A stretch of DNA of 64,000 nucleotides, from NCBI RefSeq assembly GCF_014649395.1, contig NZ_BMSY01000005.1, positions 682,001-746,000 of the forward strand, read 5' to 3'. Below are positions 8,560 to 16,949 of this stretch, piece after piece. The position numbers and the translations under genes were made by a program. Every line of letters starts with the position of its first letter. The first letter of the stretch is position 1. This stretch comes from Streptomyces aureoverticillatus (lineage in GTDB: Bacteria; Actinomycetota; Actinomycetes; Streptomycetales; Streptomycetaceae). The notes below the pieces were generated by a model. It saw only the letters and a program-made list of their open reading frames with translations, made no database searches and was not told where the DNA came from.

Positions 8560-9633
8560 CTACGCGCAGCAGTCCGGGTCGAGGCCCACCGGCAGTTCCG
8601 CTCCCGAGAACACCCCGCACGTCGCCTCGTCCCCGCCGAGCGCCGCCACCGCGAGCAGCAGGGAGCCCGCGGTCCAGGTGGTGAGTTCGACCGGCCAGAT
8701 CGCGGCGTCCTCGAAGACGTAGCCCGTCCAGTACAGGCCGGACTCCGGGTCGCGCAGGTGCTGGATGGACTTGAGGATGTCCAGGGCCCGGTCGGACTCG
8801 CCCAACGCCCAGAGCGCCAGGGCGAGTTCGGCGCTCTCGCCACCCGTCACCCACGGGTTGGGGTGCACGCAGCGCACGCCGAGGCCGGGCACCACGAAGC
8901 GGTCCCAGCCCTCCTCGATGCGGGACTTGCCCTCCGGTCCGGTGAGCGCGCCGCCGAGGACGGGGTAGTACCAGTCCATCGAGTAGCGGTCCTTGTCGAG
9001 GAAGCGCTCGGGATGGCGGCGTATCGCGTGCGCGAGGGCGCCCGTCGCCAGCTCCCAGTCCGGTTGCGGGTCGTCACGCAGCTCCGCGAGGGCGAGCGCG
9101 CAGCGCAGCGCCTGGTGGATCGAGGAGCAGCCGGTGAGGAGCGCGTCCCGCACGGGGGTGCCGTCCGGCTCGCGCTTCCAGCCGATCTGGCCGCCGGGCA
9201 GCTGGAGCGCCAGGACGAACTCGACGGCCGCCACGACCACCGGCCACATGCGGTCAAGGAACGCCTCGTCGCCGGTGCTCAGGTAGTGGTGCCAGACGCC
9301 GACGGCCACGTACGCGCAGAAGTTGGTCTCGCGGCCGCGGTCGGTGACGGCGGCCGCGTCGCCGTCCGCGTACGCCGCGTACCAGGAGCCGTCCGGGTTC
9401 TGGTGCCGGGCCAGCCACTCGTAGGCGCGCGCCGCGGCCGCGTGCTCGCCGGCCGCGTCCAGGGCCATGGCCGCCTCGGTGTGGTCCCACGGGTCGAGGT
9501 GGTGGCCGCGGAACCACGGGATCGCGCCGTCCTCGCGCTGCACCGCGAGGATGCCGCGGACCGTCGCCATCGCCTGATCGGCCGTCAGAACACCCGGCAG
9601 AACCAGGTGTTCGGTGCGCTCGGGAATCGTCAC
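8560..9633 (-). CDS. Alpha/alpha-toroid protein (prenyltransferase/six-hairpin-glycosidase-like), third gene of KstR-linked operon
   Basis: A 357-residue protein starting at GTG 9631-9633, overlapping the methyltransferase stop as GTGA. Repeated helix-pair signatures (QREDGAIPWF, HQNPDGSWYAAY, DPESGLYWTGYVF) match the alpha/alpha barrels of terpene-cyclase or prenyltransferase-beta and six-hairpin glycosidase proteins. Such genes are often annotated simply as prenyltransferase. The DxDD-type cyclase motif is not evident, so prenyl or cyclase activity is not shown. Context with a glycosyltransferase and a methyltransferase suggests processing of a glycan or glycolipid. The C-terminus ends in an unusual CC pair. 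Confidence 0.7.
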   Translation of the reverse strand: MTIPERTEHLVLPGVLTADQAMATVRGILAVQREDGAIPWFRGHHLDPWDHTEAAMALDAAGEHAAAARAYEWLARHQNPDGSWYAAYADGDAAAVTDRGRETNFCAYVAVGVWHHYLSTGDEAFLDRMWPVVVAAVEFVLALQLPGGQIGWKREPDGTPVRDALLTGCSSIHQALRCALALAELRDDPQPDWELATGALAHAIRRHPERFLDKDRYSMDWYYPVLGGALTGPEGKSRIEEGWDRFVVPGLGVRCVHPNPWVTGGESAELALALWALGESDRALDILKSIQHLRDPESGLYWTGYVFEDAAIWPVELTTWTAGSLLLAVAALGGDEATCGVFSGAELPVGLDPDCCA

Positions 9634-10394
9634 GCCCCGGCCTTCGCGTCGGAACCGGCGACGGGGGCGGCCGTGCGGGGCAGGTGCGGCTTCGTCGCGT
9701 ACGCCACGAAGCTCTTGCCGATCAGCGGGTTGAGGGCCTGCTCGGCGACCTTCGTCGCCAGCGGCTTCTTCATGATGTCCCAGACCAGGAGCTTGTGGTA
9801 CGCCCGCACCGGCAGCGCCTTGTCGTTGTCCACGCCGAACGCGCACTTCAGCCACCAGTACGGGGAGTGCAGCGCGTGCGCGTGGTGGCTGCCGTAGGGC
9901 TTCAGGCCCGCTTCCCTGATCTTCCGCAGGAGTTCGTCCGCCTTGTAGATGCGGATGTGGCCGCCCTCGACCTCGTGGTACGCGTCGCTGAGCGCCCAGC
10001 ACACCTTCTCCGGGCCGTAGCGCGGGACGGTCACCGCGATGCGGCCGCCCGGCTTGAGCACGCGGACCATCTCCGCGAGCACGCCCTTGTCGTCCGGGAT
10101 GTGTTCCATCACCTCGGAGATGATCACGACGTCGAACGACTCGTCCGGGAAGGGGAGGTTGAGCGCGTCGCCCTCCATCGCGGTGGCCGTCGCGCCCGCC
10201 GGGGCCTCGCCCGCCTCCTTCATCGCCGCGAACCACTTCGCGACCTCGCGGATCTCCTCGCCGTTCTGGTCGAGGGCCACCACCTGGGCGCCGCGCCGGT
10301 AGCACTCGAAGGCGTGCCGTCCCGCCCCGCAGCCCAGATCGAGGACACGGTCCCCCGGCGCCAGCGGGAAGCGGGTGAAGTCGACGGTCAGCAC
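9630..10394 (-). CDS. Class I SAM-dependent methyltransferase, second gene of KstR-linked operon
   Basis: A 254-residue protein from GTG 10392-10394, overlapping the glycosyltransferase stop by 7 bases. SAM motif I is VLDLGCGAGRHAFE, the acidic end of strand 2 is VVALDQNGEE, motif II is FDVVIISEVMEHIPD and motif III is LKPGGRIAVTVPRY. The C-terminal part (YWWLKCAFG, KPLATKVAEQALNPLIG) is lipid- or sugar-methyltransferase-like and may touch the membrane. By recall, mycobacterial Rv0224c (methyltransferase) lies next to Rv0225 (glycosyltransferase) and Rv0223c (aldehyde dehydrogenase), a comparable grouping. Confidence 0.8.
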   Translation of the reverse strand: MLTVDFTRFPLAPGDRVLDLGCGAGRHAFECYRRGAQVVALDQNGEEIREVAKWFAAMKEAGEAPAGATATAMEGDALNLPFPDESFDVVIISEVMEHIPDDKGVLAEMVRVLKPGGRIAVTVPRYGPEKVCWALSDAYHEVEGGHIRIYKADELLRKIREAGLKPYGSHHAHALHSPYWWLKCAFGVDNDKALPVRAYHKLLVWDIMKKPLATKVAEQALNPLIGKSFVAYATKPHLPRTAAPVAGSDAKAGA

Positions 10395-11932
10395 GGGGTC
10401 CTGCTTCCTTCGGGCGCGGGCGCCATGGCGGGGGGCTCGGGGGTGGGGGCGGTGCGCCCGGGGGCGGGCGTGGAGGTTTCGGGGCCGGGCGGGAGACCGG
10501 GATCTTGTCGGGCCGCGGAGCGGCCGGATGCGGGGGGCGCGGAGCGGCCGGGGCTCGGGGTCGCGGAGCGGCCGGAGGAACCCCGGCCCGCGGAGCGGGC
10601 GATCGCCTCGCGGTACTGGGCCACCGTGCCCTCCGCGGCCCGGGCCCAGGTGAACTTCGCAAGCACCCGCGCACGGCCCGCCGCGCCGAGCCGGGCCCGC
10701 AGCGCCGCGTCGCCCAGGAGCCGCCCCAGGCCGGCGGCCAGCGCCTCCGGGTCGCCGGGCGGCACCGCCAGGCAGGTCTCCCCGTCGGCCCCGGCGACCT
10801 CCGGGATCGCCCCGCCGGTCGTGGCGAGCAGCGGCGTACCGGTGGCCATGGCCTCCGCGGCGGGCAGCGAGAACCCCTCGTACAGAGAGGGAACGCAGGC
10901 GATCTGCGCGGAACGTACGAGGTCGACGAGCTCCTCGTCGGAGATGCCCTTGACGAAGTCGACGGCGTCACCGAGCCCGTACCGCTCGATGGCCGCGGCG
11001 ACCGGGCCGTCCTCGGCGCGCTTGCCGACCACGACGAGGTGCGCGGCCGGATTCTCCGTACGCACCTTCGCGAGCGCCTCGACGAGGTGGACGAGGCCCT
11101 TCAGCGGGACGTCGGCGCTCGACGTCGTCACGATCCGGCCCGGCACCTCGGCGACCGACGGGTCCGGCGAGAAGAGGTCCGTGTCGGCACCGATGTGGAC
11201 GACGTGGATCCGGTCCCGACGTACGCCGAGGTGGTCGACGATCTCCTGCCGGGACGTACCGGAGACCGTGACGACGGAGGGCAGCCGGCGCGCCACCCGC
11301 TTCTGCATCCGCGTGAACGCGTACCACCGGCGGACGGACGCCCGCCGCTTCCAGTCGGGCGCGGCGTCCAGCTCCAGGCGGCGGTCGACGGTGATGGGGT
11401 GGTGGATGGTCGTCACCAGCGGCGCGCCCAGGTCGCCGAGGAGGCCGTAGCCGAGCGTCTGGTTGTCGTGCACGACGTCGAACTCGCCGCGCCGGGCGCG
11501 CAGATGGCGGCGGGCGCGCAGGCTGAAGGTGACGGGCTCGGGGAAGCCGCCGGTCCACATCGTGGCCACTTCGAGGGCGTCGATCCAGTCGCGGTACTCG
11601 TCGCGCCTCGGGGTGCGGAAGGGGTCCGGGGAGCGGTAGAGGTCCAGGCTCGGCAGCTCGGTCAGGCTGAGTCCGCGCAGGTCCTCGCCCTCGTCGAGCA
11701 CGGGATACGGCTGCGCGCCGATGACCTCGACGCGGTGGCCGAGCCGGACGAGCTCGCGGGAGAGATGCCGTACGTAGACACCCTGGCCGCCGCAGAACGG
11801 GTTCCCTTTGTACGTGAGGAGCGCGATGCGCAGCGGACGGCCGCCGTCGGCCGCCGTACCGTGCGGCGGCTCCGGCGATGTGCCCGGCACCGCCCCCGGA
11901 AGGGGACCCGCCTCCATGGCCTCAGCGGTCAC
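10388..11932 (-). CDS. GT4-family glycosyltransferase, first gene of KstR-linked operon
   Basis: A 514-residue GT-B enzyme; GTG 11932 or ATG 11917 may be the start. The N-terminal domain begins RIALLTYKGNPFCGGQGVYV, the acceptor-side glycine loop. The C-terminal domain carries the donor site, with SLYEGFSLPAAEAMATGTPLL holding the E-x7-E pattern of retaining GT4 enzymes. The last 80 residues are Pro/Ser/Arg-rich repeats (GRSA...SGRSA) and look disordered. A KstR-type box ends 53 bases upstream of the GTG, so expression is probably repressed by the regulator encoded divergently at 12215. The sugar and acceptor are unknown. Confidence 0.8.
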   Translation of the reverse strand: MTAEAMEAGPLPGAVPGTSPEPPHGTAADGGRPLRIALLTYKGNPFCGGQGVYVRHLSRELVRLGHRVEVIGAQPYPVLDEGEDLRGLSLTELPSLDLYRSPDPFRTPRRDEYRDWIDALEVATMWTGGFPEPVTFSLRARRHLRARRGEFDVVHDNQTLGYGLLGDLGAPLVTTIHHPITVDRRLELDAAPDWKRRASVRRWYAFTRMQKRVARRLPSVVTVSGTSRQEIVDHLGVRRDRIHVVHIGADTDLFSPDPSVAEVPGRIVTTSSADVPLKGLVHLVEALAKVRTENPAAHLVVVGKRAEDGPVAAAIERYGLGDAVDFVKGISDEELVDLVRSAQIACVPSLYEGFSLPAAEAMATGTPLLATTGGAIPEVAGADGETCLAVPPGDPEALAAGLGRLLGDAALRARLGAAGRARVLAKFTWARAAEGTVAQYREAIARSAGRGSSGRSATPSPGRSAPPASGRSAARQDPGLPPGPETSTPAPGRTAPTPEPPAMAPAPEGSRTPC

Positions 11933-11984
11933 TCTGGCCCCCTTCTGCCTTCAGTTGTCCGCGAGATTACGCCGGGACGGTAAT

Positions 11985-12000
11985 CTAGAACAAGTTTCAG
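11985..12000. promoter_or_regulatory. KstR-type operator, box A
   Basis: CTAGAAC-AA-GTTTCAG; read on the minus strand it is CTGAAAC-TT-GTTCTAG, the same form as box C. It overlaps a perfect 8-bp inverted repeat GAACAAGT / ACTTGTTC (11988-12008), so one or two dimers could bind. It lies between the divergent glycosyltransferase operon and the kstR-like gene and could serve both. Confidence 0.65.
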
Positions 12001-12214
12001 ACTTGTTCCTGTGATGATCGCCCTTGATCGCCGGACCCGGTTGAATCTACCGGCAGGTAGCCAGGCCGGAAGGCCCGGATCAGGTGATTCGCGCCACGGC
12101 GGCCGTCCTGCCATGCTGTGCGGTCTCGATGGACGGGACCGGGCTCGGGAACCCATTCCGGAACGGGACTGACGGACCACTGACGGCTGACGGGACTGGC
12201 GGGGCGACGGGACT

Positions 12215-12850
12215 ATGACAGCTGACGCGAAGGCGGCAGGCGCGGGCACGGCGCATCCGGCCGCGCCGCCCCTCACCGAGCGCCAGGAGGCGCGCCGCCG
12301 CCGCATCCTGCACGCCAGCGCCCAACTGGCCAGCCGCGGCGGCTTCGACGCCGTCCAGATGCGGGAGGTCGCGGAGGCCGCCGGCGTCGCCCTCGGCACG
12401 CTCTACCGCTACTTCCCGTCCAAGGTGCACCTGCTGGTCGCGACCATGCAGGACCAGCTGCAGCACATGCACACGACCCTGCGCAAGCGGCCCCCGGCCG
12501 GCGAGACGCCCGCCGAGCGGGTCGCCGAGACGCTGATGCGGGCCTTCCGTGCGCTGCAGCGCGAGCCGCACCTGGCCGACGCCATGGTGCGCGCCCTGAC
12601 CTTCGCCGACCGGTCGGTGAGCCCGGAGGTGGACACCGTCTCGCGGCTCACCACGGCGATCATCCTGGACGCCATGGGCCTGGACGGCCGGCCCACCGCC
12701 GCGCAGCTCTCCGCGGTGCGGGTCATCGAGCACACCTGGCACTCCGCGCTGATCACCTGGCTGTCGGGGCGCGCCTCGATCGCCCAGGTCAAGATCGACA
12801 TCGAGACGGTGTGCAGGTTGATCGACCTGACGGCGCCCGAGGCGGCCTGA
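12215..12850 (+). CDS. kstR: KstR-type TetR-family transcriptional regulator of sterol catabolism
   Basis: A 211-residue protein from ATG 12215. The helix-turn-helix region (about residues 26-72) reads GGFDAVQMREVAEAAGV then GTLYRYFPSKVHLLVA, almost the same as recalled mycobacterial KstR over this stretch. The ligand domain also follows KstR (FADRSVSPEVDTV, ARVISDVW-like RVIEHTWHSALITWL, RASIAQVKIDIETV). KstR represses cholesterol catabolic genes and is released by steroid CoA thioesters. Four matching operator boxes occur within 15 kb. The start is chosen because upstream in-frame starts are absent. The nearest box is 215 bases upstream and shared with the divergent operon, so autoregulation is uncertain. 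Confidence 0.85.
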   Translation: MTADAKAAGAGTAHPAAPPLTERQEARRRRILHASAQLASRGGFDAVQMREVAEAAGVALGTLYRYFPSKVHLLVATMQDQLQHMHTTLRKRPPAGETPAERVAETLMRAFRALQREPHLADAMVRALTFADRSVSPEVDTVSRLTTAIILDAMGLDGRPTAAQLSAVRVIEHTWHSALITWLSGRASIAQVKIDIETVCRLIDLTAPEAA

Positions 12851-12959
12851 CGGAGCCCCGGGCGGCATGACGCGGCCGTCGGCGCGCAGGTGGCCGATCA
12901 GGTCCTGTCCGCCGCGCCGACCCGCCGGTCAGTCAGTCCGCCGACCCACTGAACAGGCC

Positions 12960-13193
12960 CTAGTCCTCCGGCGGAAACACCACTTCGCCGCTGCCGAGCA
13001 GAGTGATCGTGATGGCCTCGACGGGGCAGCCCTCGGCCGCCTCCAGGATGTCCTCGGCAGCGTCCGTCTCGGGCTGCGTGGGACGCGCCTGACGTGCCGA
13101 GTCCAGGGCGAAGCTGTCCGGCACGGTGCTCACGCACATGCCGGAGCCGATGCACACCGACCGGTCGACCTCGACGTGCCAGCGGTCACCCAT
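12960..13193 (-). CDS. 3Fe-4S-type ferredoxin
   Basis: A 77-residue protein from ATG 13191-13193, overlapping the aldehyde dehydrogenase stop as ATGA. The cluster ligands read CIGSGMC (first Cys, a non-Cys at the second position, next Cys) and a distal GCPVEAI, the pattern of 3Fe-4S ferredoxins that pass electrons to actinobacterial P450s. Given the CYP125-like gene in the same putative KstR regulon, this is the likely redox partner, although the P450 lies 13 kb away. The ferredoxin reductase is not in the window. Confidence 0.85.
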   Translation of the reverse strand: MGDRWHVEVDRSVCIGSGMCVSTVPDSFALDSARQARPTQPETDAAEDILEAAEGCPVEAITITLLGSGEVVFPPED

Positions 13194-14695
13194 CAGGCAC
13201 TACCCCCTTCGCCCGCGCTCTCCGCGCTCCCCGTGCCCCCGGGCTCGTACCCGACCGGCAGATGGATCATCTTGTGCTCGAAGTACTCACCGTACCCCTC
13301 GGGCCCGAACTCCCGCCCGAGACCTGAGTCCTTGTAGCCGCCGAAGGGGCCGAGCATGTCGAGGCTGAAGGTGTTCACGGAGTACGTTCCGGTCCGCACG
13401 CGGCGCGCCACGCCGAGGCCGCGCTCGACGTCGCCGGTCCACACGCTGCCGCTGAGCCCGTAGTCGGAGTCGTTGGCGATGCGTACGGCCTCGTCCTCGT
13501 CGCCGTACGGCAGCAGACAGATGACGGGCCCGAAGATCTCCTCGCGGGCGATGCGCATGGAGTTGTCGACGCCGCCGAACAGCGTCGGCTCGACGTACCA
13601 GCCCTGGTCGAGCCCGGCCGGACGCCCGCCGCCCGCAAGGATCTTGGCCCCTTCCTCCTGCCCGATCCGGATGTAGTCGAGCGACCGCCGCTGCTGCCGC
13701 TTGGCCACCAGCGGGCCGAGTTCGGTCGCGGGGTCCATCGGGTCGCCGACCTTCAGGGCGGACGCGGCGGCGGCGAAGGCGTCGGCGAACTCGTCGTAGC
13801 GCGAGCGCGGGACGAGGATGCGGGTCTGGGCCACGCACGCCTGGCCGTTGATCATCCACGCGAAGGGCACGATGCCGGCCACGGCGCCCGCGGCGTCGGC
13901 GTCCGGCAGGATCACGGCGGCCGACTTGCCGCCGAGTTCCAGGGTGACGCGGGTGAGGTTGCGGGCGCAGACCTCCATCACACGCTTGCCCGCGGCGACG
14001 GAACCCGTGAAGGAGACCTTGTCGACGTCCGGGTGCCCGACCAGGTACTCACTGACCTCCCGGTCGGCGGAAATGATCGAGAGAACTCCCTCCGGCAGCC
14101 CGGCCTCCGCGGCGATCTCGGCGAGGATGTACGCGTCGAGCGGCGCCTCGGGCGAGGTCTTCAGGACCACCGGGCACCCGGCGAGCAGCGCGGGCGCGAG
14201 CTTGGCCGCGGCGGTGAACTGCGGGACGTTCCACGGCACCACGGCCGCGACGACCCCCACGGGCTCACGCCGCACGAGAATCTTCCCCAGCGCCCCGTCG
14301 CGCGCCTCTTCGTACGTGAAGTTCCGCGCCGTCGTGATCGCCGCGTCCCACACCATCATCGCGGACAGCGCCTGCACCATCACGGACGCCGTGAACGGAG
14401 TCCCGTTCTCGGAGCTGATGACCCGCGCGATCTCCTCGTGCCGCGCCCCGATCCCGTCCTTGATCTTCGCGACGACCTCGATCCGCTCCGCGAGCGTCGC
14501 CCGCGGCCAGGGCCCCTCGTCGAACGCCTTGCGCGCGGCGGCGACGGCCCGGTCGACGTCGGCGGGCGCGGCGTGCGGCACCCGCGCGAACACCTCGCCG
14601 GTGTGCGGCGAGACGACCTCGATGACGTCCCTGCCCAGGGGGTCCGCCAACTCCCCGCCGATGAAAAGCTGTCCGTGTTCCACGAGCTCGGTCAT
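13193..14695 (-). CDS. NAD(P)-dependent aldehyde dehydrogenase, KstR-linked
   Basis: A 500-residue class 3-type ALDH from ATG 14693-14695. Visible features are the cofactor-binding PWNVPQF and VLKTSPEAPLDAY, FTGSVAAGKRV, the general-base Glu in LELGGKSA and the nucleophilic Cys in NGQACVAQTR. The sequence follows the mycobacterial Rv0223c-type subfamily closely (SREPVGVV-like VRREPVGVVAAVVPWNVP, SRYDEFAD). It likely oxidises an aldehyde formed during side-chain breakdown of a sterol or similar lipid. Box B lies about 90 bases upstream. The longer upstream frame extends through the promoter and is not coding. Confidence 0.88.
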   Translation of the reverse strand: MTELVEHGQLFIGGELADPLGRDVIEVVSPHTGEVFARVPHAAPADVDRAVAAARKAFDEGPWPRATLAERIEVVAKIKDGIGARHEEIARVISSENGTPFTASVMVQALSAMMVWDAAITTARNFTYEEARDGALGKILVRREPVGVVAAVVPWNVPQFTAAAKLAPALLAGCPVVLKTSPEAPLDAYILAEIAAEAGLPEGVLSIISADREVSEYLVGHPDVDKVSFTGSVAAGKRVMEVCARNLTRVTLELGGKSAAVILPDADAAGAVAGIVPFAWMINGQACVAQTRILVPRSRYDEFADAFAAAASALKVGDPMDPATELGPLVAKRQQRRSLDYIRIGQEEGAKILAGGGRPAGLDQGWYVEPTLFGGVDNSMRIAREEIFGPVICLLPYGDEDEAVRIANDSDYGLSGSVWTGDVERGLGVARRVRTGTYSVNTFSLDMLGPFGGYKDSGLGREFGPEGYGEYFEHKMIHLPVGYEPGGTGSAESAGEGGSA

Positions 14696-14783
14696 GGCTG
14701 ACTGCCTCCTGCGGGACGCGTGTCGTTCCGGACACCGGTTCCTGGCGCTGCTGATTCCCGTCATTCCTGACGCTGTTTCAGAA

Positions 14784-14799
14784 CTGATACCAGTTCTAG
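14784..14799. promoter_or_regulatory. KstR-type operator, box B
   Basis: CTGATAC-CA-GTTCTAG, matching the consensus CTRRWAC-NN-GTTCTAG. It overlaps a wider near-palindrome AGAACTGATACCAGTTCT (14780-14797). It stands about 90 bases upstream of the aldehyde dehydrogenase-ferredoxin operon and 215 bases upstream of the divergent DUF4232 gene. Confidence 0.65.
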
Positions 14800-15013
14800 T
14801 TGGAGTAGTCCACGGAGCCGTACGGTGCTCCTCCTGCGCCGGACGGCGGCAGGGGGCACGGCAGAGTTGTAACAGGACCGCATTAGGGGGCGGTTGGGCG
14901 GAACGGGGTGCCTGGGCCGGCGGCTCTTGGAGATCGGAAATGGTCGCTCGTACCGATTCATACCGACTCGCATCGAGCAGCCCGCACCCCCAACCGATAC
15001 CGAGGTAGGAACA

Positions 15014-15685
15014 ATGCGCGTTCGCAAGCTCACCTTCGCCGCCCTGGCCGTTGCCGCGGGACTCTCGCTCACCGCCTGCAACGACGGTGACGACATGGCA
15101 CAGAGCGACTCGCCGTCCGCGTCCGCCGCGTCTTCCTCGGGCGGCGGTTCGGGCGGCTCGGACAGTTCGGACAGTTCGGATCAGGGCGGCGGGAAGGGCT
15201 CCGCCGGGGAGAGCTCCGGCGGGCAGGGCACCGCCGCCGGGACCGGCGCCGACGAGAACGGCGCGGTCGGCAAGTGCCGCACCGACGAGCTGGAGATCAC
15301 GGCGAGGGACAACACCATCGACGGAGATCCCGACGGCACCGTCGTGGTGGAGCTGAAGAACGGCGGTGGCCGGGACTGCGCGATATCCGGGTACGCGGGC
15401 GTCGACCTGAAGACCGGCTCGGGGCCGCTGTCCGCGAAGCGCACGGGTGAGCAGGCCAACGCGACCATCCTCAAGGACGGGGCGTCGACCGCCTTCGGCG
15501 TCAACTACCCGATCAACAAGTCCGGCGGCTCCGGCGTCCGCGTCACGGGGCTGCTCGTGACCCCGCCGGACGAGACGAAGACGGTCACCCTCGACTGGCC
15601 GGGCGCCGCCACGCTGCCCGTCACGGACGGCTCCGGCTCCCCGGTGCAGGTCGGCCCGGTCGGAAACGCCGGTCAGGGCGGCTGA
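15014..15685 (+). CDS. DUF4232 lipoprotein
   Basis: A 223-residue protein from ATG 15014. The signal peptide ends in lipobox LTAC and is followed by a Ser/Gly/Asp-rich linker (about residues 25-85). The C-terminal DUF4232 beta-sandwich (about residues 90-215) has the usual CRTDELEI start, a second Cys in GRDCAISGY and the FGVNYPINKSG segment. The two Cys may pair outside the cell. The function of DUF4232 is unknown, although these lipoproteins are numerous in Streptomyces. The gene is monocistronic. The 318-base gap before it contains KstR box B but otherwise nothing coding. Confidence 0.85.
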   Translation: MRVRKLTFAALAVAAGLSLTACNDGDDMAQSDSPSASAASSSGGGSGGSDSSDSSDQGGGKGSAGESSGGQGTAAGTGADENGAVGKCRTDELEITARDNTIDGDPDGTVVVELKNGGGRDCAISGYAGVDLKTGSGPLSAKRTGEQANATILKDGASTAFGVNYPINKSGGSGVRVTGLLVTPPDETKTVTLDWPGAATLPVTDGSGSPVQVGPVGNAGQGG

Positions 15686-15780
15686 CCCGCCCCTCTCTGT
15701 GTTGGCCTGCCATGGGGCGCGCTCCCTTGTGGCGCCCGGTCGGGACAACTCTCATGGGAATCAGTCGACTTGAGCAACCG

Positions 15781-15796
15781 CTGAAACCGGTTCTAG
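15781..15796. promoter_or_regulatory. KstR-type operator, box C
   Basis: CTGAAAC-CG-GTTCTAG followed by TTAT, with the extended right half GTTCTAGTTAT identical to box D. It ends 38 bases before the ATG of the MBL hydrolase gene, a position suited to direct repression. Confidence 0.7.
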
Positions 15797-15834
15797 TTAT
15801 AGTGGGCGTCCTCGGCGGCGAGCGGGGGCAACGA

Positions 15835-16893
15835 ATGACTCAGGCGAGCGGCAGCGACACCATCGCGCACGGGGGTGGGGTGTGGAGCGTTCGCGTGCCC
15901 ATTCCGGACAACCCTCTCGGATACACCCTGGTTCATCTCCTCGACACCGGCCGGGGGCCCGTCCTCGTCGACACCGGGTGGGACGACCCCGCCTCGTGGG
16001 ACACGCTGGTCGCGGGGCTCGCCGCGTGCGGGGCCGAAGTCGGTGACGTACACGGGGTGTTGGTGACGCATCACCACCCCGACCACCACGGGCTCTCCGC
16101 AAAGGTGCGGGAGGCGTCCGGGGCGTGGATCGCGATGCACGAGGCCGACGCCGACGTGGTGCGGCGCACCCGCGAGCACGCGCCCGAGCGGTGGTACGGC
16201 TACATGGCCGACAAGCTCGCCGCCGCGGGCGCGCCCCCCGAGCACGTGGCGCCACTGCTCGCCGCCCGCGACGCGGGCCGCACCCCGAGGCTCCCCGGCC
16301 TCGCCCCCGCCCTGCCCGACCGGACCATCACCCCCGGCGAACTCGTTCCGCTCGCGGGCCGGCGCCTGCGCGCGATCTGGACGCCGGGGCACACCCCCGG
16401 CCATGTCTGCCTGCATCTGGAGGAGGACCATCCGGCCGGGCTCGGCGGTCACGGGCGGCTCTTCTCCGGCGACCATCTGCTGCCCGGGATCACCCCGCAC
16501 ATCGGTCTGTACGAAGATCCGGACGACGCCACGGTCACTGACCCTCTCGGTGACTATCTGGACTCCCTGGAGCGGGTCGGGCGGCTCGGTGTCGCCGAGG
16601 TGCTCCCGGCCCACCAGCACGCCTTCACCGAAGCCCCGTCCCGTGTACGGGAGTTGCTCGCCCACCACGAGGAGCGGCTCACGCATCTGCTCACGCTGCT
16701 CGGCGAGCCCCGCACCCCCTGGCAGCTCGCCGAGCGCATGGAGTGGAACCGGCCCTGGGCCGACATCCCCTACGGCTCACGGAACATCGCGGTGTCGGAG
16801 GCGGAGGCCCACCTGCGGCGGCTTGTGAAGCTGGGGCACGCGGAGGCCGTGCCGGGGAGCGACCCCGTCACATACGTGGCGTACGCGGCGTAG
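15835..16893 (+). CDS. MBL-fold metallo-hydrolase, KstR-linked
   Basis: A 352-residue protein; ATG 15835 is preferred (MTQASGSDT) because the operator box lies inside the longer frame. The metal motif is THHHPDHHG, the metallo-beta-lactamase HxHxDH signature, followed by a TPGHTPGHVCLHLE His and a GDHLLPGI Asp. After about residue 250 a winged-helix-like tail (LAERMEWNRPWADIPYGSRN, AHLRRLVKLGHAEAV) appears, as in LACTB2/glyoxalase-II-like hydrolases. A role in thioester or ester cleavage of lipid or CoA intermediates is plausible from context but not shown. Confidence 0.85.
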   Translation: MTQASGSDTIAHGGGVWSVRVPIPDNPLGYTLVHLLDTGRGPVLVDTGWDDPASWDTLVAGLAACGAEVGDVHGVLVTHHHPDHHGLSAKVREASGAWIAMHEADADVVRRTREHAPERWYGYMADKLAAAGAPPEHVAPLLAARDAGRTPRLPGLAPALPDRTITPGELVPLAGRRLRAIWTPGHTPGHVCLHLEEDHPAGLGGHGRLFSGDHLLPGITPHIGLYEDPDDATVTDPLGDYLDSLERVGRLGVAEVLPAHQHAFTEAPSRVRELLAHHEERLTHLLTLLGEPRTPWQLAERMEWNRPWADIPYGSRNIAVSEAEAHLRRLVKLGHAEAVPGSDPVTYVAYAA

Positions 16894-16949
16894 GCACGGC
16901 ACTTCACGGCACTGCGCCTACGTGGCCCGCGCGGCGCAGGGCCGCGCCC

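Noticed and set aside
14696..15748. Upstream extension of the aldehyde dehydrogenase frame
   Set aside because: It crosses box B and lies antisense to the DUF4232 lipoprotein. The ALDH family N-terminus starts at 14695.
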